64,000 bases of DNA from NCBI GenBank assembly GCA_003117195.1, contig BDSI01000182.1:62001-126000 (forward strand). The letters run 5' to 3'. The notes below the pieces were generated by a model, which searched no databases, was not told the origin of the DNA, and worked only from the letters and a program-made list of their open reading frames with translations. This stretch comes from Eudorina sp. 2006-703-Eu-15. Lineage: Eukaryota; Chlorophyta; Chlorophyceae; Chlamydomonadales; Volvocaceae. This document shows, one piece after another, positions 1-11,046 of the stretch. Position 1 is the first letter of the stretch; each line of letters starts with the position of its first letter. The position numbers and the translations under genes were made by a program.

Positions 1-107
1 AGCCAAAAAACTAGGTCTTTTCAATCCACTTTAGAAGATACTGCAATTGGTCTGCGACTGAGACGGCGAAACGTGTGAAGGCGGTCGTGCCTATAACATG
101 TGACAGT

Positions 108-3100
108 ATGGGCCCTCAAGAATACTCGTCCACCCATTCAACTATTAATTTATCCTACTGTTTGCTTTTAATTGTTGCGTTTGTGGCAGTCGTTGTCCCG
201 GTGTCGGCGTACCCTAACTATCGCGTCAACTCGGCAAGGTGCGACGAACATCCTTCGGCTGCTGTCCACAGCGCATCTAATGGAGCGGTGGTACATAATT
301 CAGTTGCGCTGGACAGGTGAATAACTCGTGGAGGTATGGGGCCAGTCGGCAAGTGTGACGTCGCCGACATAAGCAGTGAATGTTCCTGTTACAAGCAGGC
401 AACAACTGTCTGATTCTTTCCTTTTAGGTATTATTCTCAGTCATGAATACCGGATCCCCGCAGGACAACCAGCTTCGTCGTTGAAGCTGGCGCTGGCAGC
501 GAGGGTCCCGTCGATGCGCTCTGCAGGGGCAGATCATACACAATTCAGGTGAGAAATTTAATACTCCTCTCTCTTAACCGGCGGCTTTCCGAGGGTGGGC
601 TGCTGGGGGCCTGCGCTATGTTTTTCCGGTAGGCCAACGGATCAACCAACCGTCATGCGTGCCTTGCTTCCCGTGGCTCTTTGTGCGGGGTAGCAACAGC
701 CTCCACACTGGCAGGAAATTAATTCCTTACAAGACCGGTCAGCTGAAGAAATAAACTGTGATTGTCGTCCAAGGCTATTATTATCAAGGATGTTACAGCG
801 GACCCCGCGGGTCATCGGTGACAGCCAACGGCGACAGCCGAGCCTTCCTCACCATACACTGCCTAAACGAACTGGCGCCACCATGGCGCTCCGGACAGGC
901 TCCAGAAGTGCACCGAAACACGCCCCGGGCCCACACTACCAGGGAACCACCCCCTTCCTGAGAACCAACCATGGCAAGGGATTAAGCCCGCTCAGGGGGA
1001 GTTAGCCACCAGGGCGCCCCTATCAGCGAACCACCACCCCAACCAAGGCGGGGTCACTTCTCCAGCGGTGGCCCGTAGTCTTGGAGGGCCACGGGGGCTC
1101 GCGAGTCACCATTAGGGGCCTGGCCGTACGGTCCTACCGGGCCACATCAATCGATCGCTCCACCGGGCGCGTCCATCCGCGGCCCACTACTACTGAACGC
1201 CTACAGGGCTTCGGTTAAGAGCCCTGGCCTGACGGAACCGGGCCACGGCACACAAGACGACGGTCCAAGGCTATGCACTCAACGTATCATCTTGGGTTCC
1301 TGGCCTGCCCGCCACCGCCACCGCCCCGTCCCCGCCCGTGGACAACGCGTTATGCTGTGTGTCCAGGCTCGGAACCCCATGTGTCTGTTTTTGTATCGCC
1401 TTAACCGTTAACCTCCCGGCGTGTCCTACCTCCTCCCCGGGTGTGTCCCGTGGGTCGGCTCGCAGGTGAAGTTCAGCTCTCCACGTGCGGCGCTGGTGAC
1501 TGCCAGCCAGGGCTCCTTCGAGGGCGCCGTCACCGGCTGGTGAGGGTGAGGGTGAGGGTGAGGGGGGGCGATTGGGGTTTCCCCAGGGTGTTGCCAACGA
1601 TGATGACAAAGGAAATCATGCGAGACGAAGCAGGGTGTGTCGCCAGCCTGGTCACAGCCGGAAAGGTGATGCCTGCCGGGGTCGATGGAGGGGTGCGCGG
1701 GTTTCTCGCCACGGGGGCAAGGGTTGCTGGTTGCGGGTGCGATGGGTGGGTCTGTCGGGCCGCCCACATCAGCAGGTTGTTCGTCGCTATCGGCATGAAA
1801 CAGGGGCAGCTACGCCCTGACAGACTGAGCTGGGCGCCGTGACTTCCGTCGCGGATGGCTCTCCAAACCGCAGTGATGGTGCCGGCTCCATTACCGATGG
1901 CACCCTCAACAGCCGCAGCGGCCATCCACATCACGAAATGTCGGCCATCCTCTACAACGCGGTGATGCCGCCCGCGCCCATCACAAACTGCACCGCCGCA
2001 TCACTTTCTGACAATCATGACACCACGCCTCCGTTGATCCCATTCTGTACGGATACCGTACTGCGTTTTATGCCCCCTCCCGCCCGCTCAGTCCGAACCG
2101 CTACGCGCTCACGGCGGCGGCCTCGAGCTTGACCCTGCAGTACACGGCTCCCTGTACGGCAGCGTACGATGCAGGTACAGTATGCCCACTTGGGCGTACA
2201 TGTTCACGTTTAGCTCTTGCTTGCTGCCTCATCGGGGGGGTCAAGGATGGTGGTCATCCTCAGGATGGTGGTCTGCCTCATCGGGGGGGTCAAGGATGGC
2301 TCCGTGACGGCGCCCAGTGATGGTGCCTTCACCGAAGGGCGCCAAGGCCCCCTGCCCCGTTGCCCCGTCCAGGGATGCGTGGGTGTGTACCTGGCCCCAG
2401 GGAGGTGTGTAGCTGAGGTGTGTAACTGCCCCCAGGAGTCGCTCCCCCATCACCCGCTCTCCGTGCTCCGTGCGCTGTGTGTGCGCTCGCATGTCGGTGC
2501 CTCCCTTAAACCCCTCAGGCAGCAGCTTGGTGCTGTTCCGGGTCACCAGCGCGAGCCCTGGCGCCCCCCTGGACCTGCTGGGCACCAGCATGTCCGTACG
2601 ACTGGACGTGGATCTGTACAGCACGTGTACGGCAGACAGCTGTACGGCCACGCGGGCGGCGGTGTACTCAGGGTCGGATCGCGCCGGGGGCCTGCCGCCC
2701 ATCACACCTCGGGGTGGGTGGCGCAGGGGGTTACCTAGGACGAGGAGGTGGCGGAAGGTCGTATATAATGTGTTTGAGGCGGAGCGAATATGTTGGGGCA
2801 ACTACTGCACGGCGGGTCTGGCCAGCAGGTCAATGCGCAGGGATGAACGGATGTGGTGCATGGGGCTTATGTTCTAAAAACAAAACGGCCCAGAGGTGGA
2901 GTTTGGGTCATTCTGTGGCAGGGTTGGGGTCCGCGGCCCGCGACCCCCTTCCGTCGGACTGTGTCTACGTTGGGCCCAACGGCGGATCGGTTCCGTACGT
3001 CTGACATCACCACCCACGCCTACCCCCTCGTGTGCGCGTTACAAGTGGGGTGGACCCCGGGCTCCGCCCCCTCGGGGGCATCCCGGGGGCACCCAACGGC

Positions 3101-6100
3101 CCCGATCAGGTGGTCGCTGTCCCCACGTCCCGCACATGTGGAGGCGACTCGCAGCTGGGGCCCTCAGCTGGGGCTCTGAACTGGCCCCCGCAAAGCACAG
3201 CACTGTCCGCCGCCGCTGCCCCGCCCCGGGCCCCCGGGCCGAGCTGCGTCCTTCCGGTTCAGGGCTCGCCTGCAGCAGCAGTGCGACTTGCGCGGGGAGG
3301 GGAGGGCCCTAGCCCTGGCCATCCCCCGGGGTAGCGCCACACCGCTGGGCCCTCGGTGGCTTCATGACAGGGGCACCTCACTGTCATCTCACCGCCACCT
3401 CACCTTCAACGGACCTTTAACTGACCTTCAACTGACTTTCAACTGACCTTCAACCGACCTTCCACTGACCTTCAACTATCCGTCCGTCAACCGACCTTCA
3501 ACTGACTTTCACGCCCCCTTTGAATGACCTGCACCTCACCCGCTGTGTTCGTGGAACTCTCCCCTCCCCCCGTTGCAATCTCGCGCAGCCGTCTCATTCT
3601 GGCACCGATGAATCCACCATGCTCATGTGCGCCCCTGACCCGGGTCCCCCACCCCCACCCCCGCCCGCCCCCGCAGCGGCCGTGGACGACTGGCTGGACG
3701 GCCAGGCCCTGGCCTTCTTCCCCACCCGACTGACCTACACGCGGGCGGCTGCGGCCTGCGAGGATCTGCACGCGCGGCTGGTGACGGTGCAGCAGTGGCT
3801 GCAGGCCGTCGACGACATGAACGCCAACTCAGGTGGGGTGGGCTGGGGTGGAGGTAGGGTAGGCTGGCCCGCCCTTTTTCTGTTTCGCTGTTTTTATTGA
3901 CAAAGGGTGGGCTGGAGGTAGGGTGGAGGTAGGGCGGGGTAGGGTAGCTCAAGTATGGGGTGTTATTGAGGATGTTACAGCGGACCCCACGTTTATTGCT
4001 GACCCAGACGGCGCTGAATCAGATTCCCACCCACCAGCCGCCTTGGGAGGTTCCCCGGAAGGGTGTGGGCGCGAATCCCCGGTGGAAGTAAACAGACGGT
4101 GGGACGAACGAGAGGGCGGGGCGGGCTGGAGGACGGCTGCACCCAGCACGCCTTGCCGTACGCTCTGTCGTACTCTGCAACCACATTTTCAGGTCTCGGC
4201 AACATCTTGGTGGAGCTCTTGGTGGGGCTGTTCAACTTCGGCGACAACGGCGGCAGGCCGTGGAATGCCTGGGGCGTCGGCGCCGGCGGCAAGTGCGGTG
4301 CCGTACAGATCGACGCGGCCACCGTACAAGTTGTCAAGACGGGCCTGGCCGTGGACTGCGGCCAGACGTTGTACTACATGTGCATCGGGCCGTACTTCAT
4401 TCTGGACCCGCCGCCGCCGCCGCCGCCCAGCCCGCCGCCGCCACCTCCTCGGCCGCCGGTCGTTCCGAACAACGGTGCGTCGCTGCGTGTTGTTACTTGC
4501 CACCTTAGCCCAGTCCCGTTTTTGAAGATCAGATTCCGCTGTGTTGCCGAGGTGTAAGAGGTAGACGAAAGACGCTATCGCCGCCACTGCTGCCAGCCTG
4601 CTGTAATGGAAATCCGCGGCGCCGAGGCGCACCGGCGCTGCGCACGGCGCCGCCGCCATTGTACGGCACATCCCCAGCGGCCACACGACCCCGCCTTGCC
4701 CAGACCTCCACTGCCATACTCACTTGTAGTACGGTATGGTACGGCGCCCAGACACGACCCCGGATTCCGCTTCTGATTCCCGCTCCTCTTCCTGATAACG
4801 GTTCACTGACTGATTTCTCGTCGCGGATGTCTTCCACCGTTGACGCCGTCCGTCGATCGCTCAATGATTGTGTCGGCTGGCGGGCGGGCTGGCGGGCGGG
4901 CTGGCGGGCGGACTGGCGGACTGGCGGCCTGGCGGGCTGCCGGTCCCAGGCGTCACTGACCGATGGGACGCCCGCGTCTGGACCTTCTTCAGCTACCGCG
5001 CCTCCCTCACCGCCGCGGACGCCCGCTGCCGCGAAATCGGCAACGGCGCCCACCTGGCCTCCCTGCCAGAGTGGACCGACGTCTCCGACGCGCTGGTGTA
5101 CGGCCAGGTGCCGCGCCTGTACAACGCCTTCTCCTCCGCCATGTTCTACTTTGGGGACTACGGCGGCCGCCCCTGGAACCTGTGGGCCGCGGGGGGCCCA
5201 GGCCCCGGGCTGGGCGGCTGCGGCGCCGTCCGCGTGGACCCCCTCGCCATCCTGGTGACCAACACCTCCCTGTCCGCCAGCTGCTCCCAGACCTTGATGT
5301 TCATGTGCGTGCAGCTGGCGGCGGGCGCGCCCGCGGTGCCGCCGCCGTCGCCGCCGCCGCCGAGACCCGCGCCGCCGCCGGCGCCGCCGGCGCCGTCGAC
5401 GGGGAAGTCCCCGCCGCCGAAGCCCCGGCCGCCGCCGCGGGTGCCGCCGCGGCCGCCGGTGAGGCCGCCGCGGATGCCGCCGTCGCCGCAGCCGCCGTCG
5501 CCGAGGCCGCCCAAGCCAATGAGGTCGCCGCCGCCGGGGATGCCGTGCTGGCCCGACTCCCCGCCGCCACCCCGACCGGCCAGCGTGAGTGCGCCCAAAG
5601 ACGTGTAGGAGTGTGCGTGTGTGCGCGTGTTAGCGGCAGGCTTTGCTTGTCGCCTGACGCGTACCTACGTCAATGTCTGCTTGATTAAAGGATGATTAAA
5701 AGTTCCTATCGCAAGTATTGAACCCAGGTGCCATTGTGACCGCTACCGGTCTCCGACTGCGGCCCGCCGCTGCCCCTCTAAACCGCCGGGCCCTGACGAC
5801 TCTCCCGCCTCCGTATCCCGGCACTCTGCCCCGTAACCCGTTACTCAACCCCGCTCCATTCCTGCTCCCTGCTCCCCTGCCGCCGCCACCCTGTGGCCAC
5901 CGCCGCCGCCGCTGCCATGCACCCCCTTCACACCCATCGGTGCCACCCCCCGACAGCCTCACCGTCCCTGCGGCTGCCAGCATCCCCCTCCGCCGCCTCC
6001 CCCGCGGCCCCCCAAGCCAAGCCCCGCGCCGCCACCGACGACGTCGCCCGCGCCCCGCCCGCCGCCGCCTCCAAACCCACGGCCCCCGCCACCTGGCGTC

Positions 6101-6337
6101 TGCCCCCCCTCGAGTCAAGGCTACGCGTGCTCCCTACCTCTGGGTGAAGGCATGACCCTGCACTACAGCCCCGCCTCCGTCATCAACTTCAAGGGCGGCG
6201 CCCTGCCGGTCATGTCGCCTGCGCCCCCCGCCAGCAAGTGCGTCATGTCGTACACCAACGCCTCCGTACGGGGGGTCTTCCACATGATGCTGGAGGCGCC
6301 CGCTGCGGGTGCGTGTGCGTGTGTATGTGTTTGTGTT

Positions 6338-6396
<59 letters not shown>

Positions 6397-8633
6397 GTAT
6401 GTGTGTATGCGTCGCGGGTGTGTGTATGGGGCGGGGAAACCCGCGGTGTGTTAAAAGAAAGAACCGGACCAACCCAGCCCAGCCCAGGTACTGACATACC
6501 ACCCGTACTCAACCGTCATGAAAACACTTACCAGGCGTAGAGGCGGCAAAGTAGCCGTGTGTATTCACACCCGGCAAGGCATTTACCTTGATATATTGCC
6601 TGGCAGCCGTTCTCCCATATCCCGATTGCCTTGGGCATCTCAGTTAAATCGTCCCGGCGTCAAGTACCTGTTAAAGCCTACCCAACGCTCCTATACCACT
6701 TGCTCATTCGTGCCGGGCCTTACTCCCCTCCTCCGAGGGGCCCCTGCCACTCCCACAATCCCACAGCTTTCGTCAGTCAGTCAGTCAGTCAGTCAGTCAG
6801 TCAGTCAGTCAGTCAGTCAGTCAGTCAGTCATGAGCTCATGACCCTAGACCGCAACCCCCTCCCTTCCCCCGAGCCCGCACTGCGCAGACCAACTGTCTT
6901 TGGCCTTCCTGCCCTCCATCCGGGGCGGCATGTCCCCCGGCATATCCACCTTCATCGCCGACAACGGTGGACTTCTGGCCAACACATACCAGGTAAAGAG
7001 ATTATGGTGGTGGTAGTGGTGGTGGTGGTTAGGGCGTTGGTGCGTGTCAGCTGTCAGGGCCCCCTCTGCGGTGTTTCACTGTCCAGTCCTGCGCGGGTGG
7101 ACCGTTGGACCTCCTACGGGACTGCCGGTTGGCGGTTGGCGGTTGACAGTTGGCGATACGAGGGGTGGGCCGGGTCTGTGGTCTGTGAGTTCTCATGACG
7201 TGCTGTAACGGCAAGATGTACGGCTGGTGTGGTCAGGTGGTCAGATTGGCGACTCGGAGGGCGGCTGGCGGTGCCGCCCCCTCCTGATTGGTTTAAGGTG
7301 TGGCAGCGTGGAGCGTGCTCCGAAAAACCACGTTGTCACAAAAAACCTACTTCCAAAACCCTAGAAGTTCCCGACGTCACACTGGCATGTCAACAACGCG
7401 CCCGCTATGTCGCCGTACTATTGCTGATCACATTTCCCCCCCGCTCCCGCGGCCTCTCCTCCACCCCTTCCGGGGCAAAATACCCCACCGCAGGCCACTC
7501 TGATCCCTGCGCCGGGCGATTCCGTACAGCCGTATGACCCTTCCAGCTCGTGTGAGTACGGCCCCGGTCCCTGGCCCGTGGGCCCGCCCCAGACCTGCAA
7601 CTGGGCCGCAGGATTCGCAGCCGTACGGTTGTCCCCTGCCGCCGGCAGTACGGCAAAGCGCTTGGCGCTGTGTTTCACAGCCGCATCAATGCCCCTGGGG
7701 GCCCGCAGCCCCGATGCCTTCCTGGCCACCCTTGTTCCGGAGCAAAGCGGCGGCACAGCGATGCGCCGCCAGCTGCTACAGCTTCACGAGCCCGACCAGC
7801 ACATCGTACACAGCGGCACCGCCAGCCGCAGTAACGATAGCAGCAGTAGTAGCAGCGGTAGTGGCAGTAGCTTGGCGCGGCGGATGGCCTGGAACAACTA
7901 CTTTTTGCCATCGCCGCCGCCGCCATCGCCGCCGCCGCCGTCGTCGCCACCGCCGGGTCCGGGTGTGGTGGAGGGCAGCGCCGTTGCGGCTCGGTTGGGC
8001 GCCGCGGCGGGTGACCGGCGGCTGCTGCTGCTCCGGCGAGCGGCCGTCTCGCAGGCCTGCGAGTCGGGCTGCGCGGCGCAGGGCTTGATCCTGGGGGCGA
8101 GCTCGCAGCCGGGGCACAACCTGACGGGGGCCGCCTACGAGGCCGCGTGGGGCGCGCTGCTCCAGCAGGTGGGTCGGGGACTCGGGAGGCGCCAAGGGTG
8201 CACCTGGCCCCCTGGGTGAGATGTGACGCGTGAGAGTTACCGCCCCTTGCGGACCACCTCATACGGAACTCCCTCTCGGGGTGTGTTCGCCGCCTGCTGA
8301 AACGATTTGTCAAGCTAACCCCTCCCCGCGCCCCTTCCCTCGTCCCCCTTCCCCTCGTCCCCTTCCCATCGTCCCCTTCCCCTCGTCCCGCGATGTGTCC
8401 CTCAGGCGGCTTCAACCTCCAGCAGCAGCAGCTCCCCGGACTCGGGCGGCGGCGGTGTTGTGGGCGGCTGGGTGGGCCCCGCCAGCCCCACCTTCCTGGG
8501 GCGGAGGCCACCCAGCGCCCCCGCGGCGGGGCCCCCCGCCTGCACCTCCACCGCACTGCGCCCCACCAACGGGACCCTGAGGACCACCCCCTGCACCGCC
8601 CTGGGCTGGTGCATCTGCTTCAGCACGCCATAA
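108..8633 (+). CDS. Secreted matrix/cell-surface protein: Reeler-like domain, C-type lectin-like domains, Pro-rich linkers
   Basis: This is probably an extracellular matrix or cell-surface glycoprotein. Supported exons are 108-316, 464-548, 1466-1539, 2092-2174, 2519 to about 2710, 3589-3832, 4193-4474, 4950-5584, about 5870-6308, 6889-6992, 7494-8168 and 8406-8633 (TAA). Phases agree across every junction that can be tested; the part between about 2.7 and 3.59 kb is unresolved. Residues 17-34 are a hydrophobic signal peptide. Exons 2-5 join into a Reeler-like beta-sandwich (CRGRSYTIQV, then ALVTASQGSF, then CPNRY). Next come the end of one C-type lectin-like domain (STMLMC), a second one (ALAFFPTRLTYTRAAAAC to QTLYYMC) and a third (WTFFSYRASLTAADARC to QTLMFMC), separated by Pro-rich linkers. 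The third is followed by a long PPPSPPP region and an unrecognised Cys-containing C-terminal domain. The lectin folds lack an obvious WND calcium motif and carry GRPWN instead, so sugar binding is not proven. Start: the ATG at 108, just before the signal peptide. Confidence 0.72.
785..1115. repeat. Interspersed repeat R1, copy 1
   Basis: This block lies in the intron between exons 2 and 3 of the lectin-like gene. It shares an ordered series of words with 29108-29390, including gggtcatcggtgacagcc, ctaccagggaaccacccc, aagcccgct and aaccaccacc, separated by small gaps. It opens with gatgttacagcggacccc (789-806), which also occurs exactly at 3971-3988 and 49144-49161. No open frame in it looks real, so it is probably a non-autonomous element or an old element end. 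Confidence 0.6.
3409..3511. repeat. Minisatellite, 11-bp unit ctgaccttcaa
   Basis: About nine imperfect copies of ctgaccttcaa and close variants lie in a probable intron just upstream of the second lectin-like exon. Confidence 0.8.
4875..4930. repeat. Tandem ggctggcgggc repeat
   Basis: Short GC-rich direct repeats of ggcgggctggcgg run up to the splice acceptor of the exon starting at 4950. Confidence 0.7.
6310..6412. repeat. (GT)n microsatellite
   Basis: A nearly pure GT array, slightly interrupted at its start by GTTTGT units, begins at the donor of the exon ending at 6308. It is intronic. Confidence 0.95.
6774..6831. repeat. (AGTC)n microsatellite
   Basis: About 14 perfect copies of agtc lie in the intron upstream of the exon at 6889. 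Confidence 0.95.
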
Positions 8634-11046
8634 GCGGCGGGCCGTAGCTGCCGTAGCTGCAGCAGCTGCAGCAGCTGCCGTAGCTGCGCGGTATATCCTC
8701 CGCCCGGTCGGGACTGAGGATCGGTCCGCCTTGTACCGCTGACAACCTCCGGACCCGTCACATCTGCGCCCGGGGGCCCCCACACCGCCATCCCGCACAC
8801 ATACATACACATACACACACAGGGGATTTCGGCTTATACACACACGCATCTGTTTTGGGCTCGGTCGGGCAGGTTTCTTTTCTAGACACATCTATGTTCA
8901 TGCACACCCCCGGGCTGTCGGGTGGGGCTATTCTCTTGGACACAAAGCCATGGATACACAGACTCGCAGCGGGGTGTGCGACCCTGACAATAAACAACAT
9001 TCGGCATTCGGCATTGGCGACGTATCAGACGGTGCGGGTGCGCGTTCCGTGTGTGGGTGTATGCATGGGTGTCCGGCTGTATGTGTGTGTCTCGGGTGCC
9101 GCAAGCATCGATGGCGCGCGGCCACCGTCCTGACTTTCAGGCTTTGACAAGAGCACGACCAGCGATTTTTCTGGAGGGGTCCCTGGGCAGCGGCAGCCAT
9201 TGCGGATGGATGGGGACGAGGGAGGGAGTCGCTGACCTTGACAGGGTGTGCTTGGGTGTGCTTGGGAGGAGTGCAGGGGGCGCGAGCGAATGGGGGCGGG
9301 AGGGAGGATGCACGAGAATCGAGTGCGTGGGGCAGCGCGGGGAATGGAGGGGCGGGAGTCATGGCGAGGCCCCGTGCCGTGTATATAAATCTTGCAACCG
9401 GGTGAACCTAACCCGCCCACCCATCCACCCACCCATACAATGACCCACCCACCCACATGGAGACATGGTTGTCGAGAGACGGACCTGTGACCTCCCGTGG
9501 TTCGGAGGGGTGCAGCTCCCCTGGGAGGCCCGAACAGCATGCGTGCGTTCTGGCGACTTTGCGTGGCTGGTGTTGCGGATGTGAGGTTGAGGTTCAGGGG
9601 GGACACATGGGGCCCTTGCCCTGGTGGGTATACATCGTTGATTCCTGTTGTTCGGGGTCTGCTGTAACGTTCATTCATTCACATTGGACCCTGAAGAGTT
9701 GAGACTACTGGAGCGAGTGAGGAGTACGACATTGTGTGCCCGGGAGAATGGCTGGTTGCTGTTGCCCTCTGTTGCCTCGGGGTGTGGGCTCGTGTCTGAC
9801 ATTCATCGCCCGGTGATGCGGCGCAATTTGGCGGGGGGGGGGGTCCTTGGGGGCCAAGCTCCAAGTTGGCGCAGCGCGCTGAGCAGTAGTGGTGGTGGTT
9901 CCCAAGGACGTAGGTGAACCTCTTGCTGTCGCTGACCTGAGCGACCCGAGCACGCTACGGTGCGGGGGGCACAATGCAGACTTGACGGTACATCAGATGG
10001 GATCCCAGCTGCCCCTGCCCTGTACGGCTAGCAAGCAAGGCGACCATGGATAGTTGTGATCATAATTACCCCTCACAGCCCTGCCCTGTGCCCCGACCTC
10101 GCTGTGTGCGGAGACGGAGGCGTCGTAACCCCCGAAGCCATGCAACTACGACTTTAGATAATGACACAAATTGCGGGCTACCGGATTGGTTAAAATGTTC
10201 GTAACCGGTGGTCGCCGAAACGGAGAATACTCCAAAGCGAAAGCACGGATTGGCTTGTAGTCACGAACGACGACGAGGTCATCACGTGGCCAGAGCCTGC
10301 AGTGTTGCGTTTCATATGTCATCCCCAAACTCCGGAAAAGAAGGCAGATACACAACGATCTACAACGTAATTATGGATGTCTATTTAGACAGTGGCGTTT
10401 GGTTGGTGCTCACGGATCCAGATAGGCCGCTGGCTGTTAGATACGGTCGACTGCCGTTGCGAGAAAGTCGAGCGCCTAAACGCATGTCCAATACGCAGGC
10501 GAAGTTATATTAACTGCAGCTGAATGTGATGGAGTATGTTATCTGTGCAGGCACTGCCGTGTTGATACGGTCGTGTCGTGTTCACCAGCCACGACGGACG
10601 CTATGTCTAGCCGCGGATAGAACAGAAACGGACTTTTGAACCTTGTCTGAAAATTTTTTAGTAACGTGGAAAGCTGAATGTGTGTTAAGCTGCTCGTACC
10701 AGGGCCGATAGTTTCAAGTCGTGTCCGCGAAAGATGCCGAGGCAATACCTATCATCATATAGTGACGTTAAAATAGAGGGACGTATATGTTCCCATACTT
10801 ACATTGGGTACTCCTTATAGTCCACTGTCCACGACTTCCAGCAGTACGCTTACTGTTACCTTGAACAGCTCACATCGCTGTGTTTTCTAACACAATTAAC
10901 GAAAATCAACGTCTAGTACCCTGTATATATATTCAACAGCTGTGCTGGTTGGCATGCGTTCGGTCCGGCGAATGACCATAAATTAGTGTGTCACGCCTTG
11001 CCAAAGATGCCCCTCGGGAGAGTTGCTCAGCAAAGTCATTGATAGA
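8634..11046. other. Intergenic region between the lectin-like gene and the next gene
   Basis: No convincing coding exon was found. The first kilobase is probably the 3' untranslated region of the upstream gene. A TGTAA lies at 9663-9667, inside ggggtctgctgtaac (9654-9668), which differs by one base from a repeat terminus seen at 53287. From about 10.1 to 11.0 kb the DNA is less GC-rich and has no recognisable feature; it presumably includes the promoter of the gene starting at 11047. Confidence 0.6.

Noticed and set aside
1441..1842. 133-codon plus-strand frame and overlapping minus frames
   Set aside because: Only 1466-1539 fits, in phase, between exons 2 and 4 of the lectin-like gene. The remainder follows a clear donor and shows no domain.
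3032..3334. Possible exon of the lectin-like gene (100-codon frame)
   Set aside because: The composition is plausible, but no splice pair in phase with its neighbours could be established, so it is left out of the model.
5158..5598. Gly-rich minus-strand frame opposite the lectin-like exon
   Set aside because: It is the complement of a Pro-rich coding exon whose plus-strand frame contains clear lectin-like motifs and matches splice phases.
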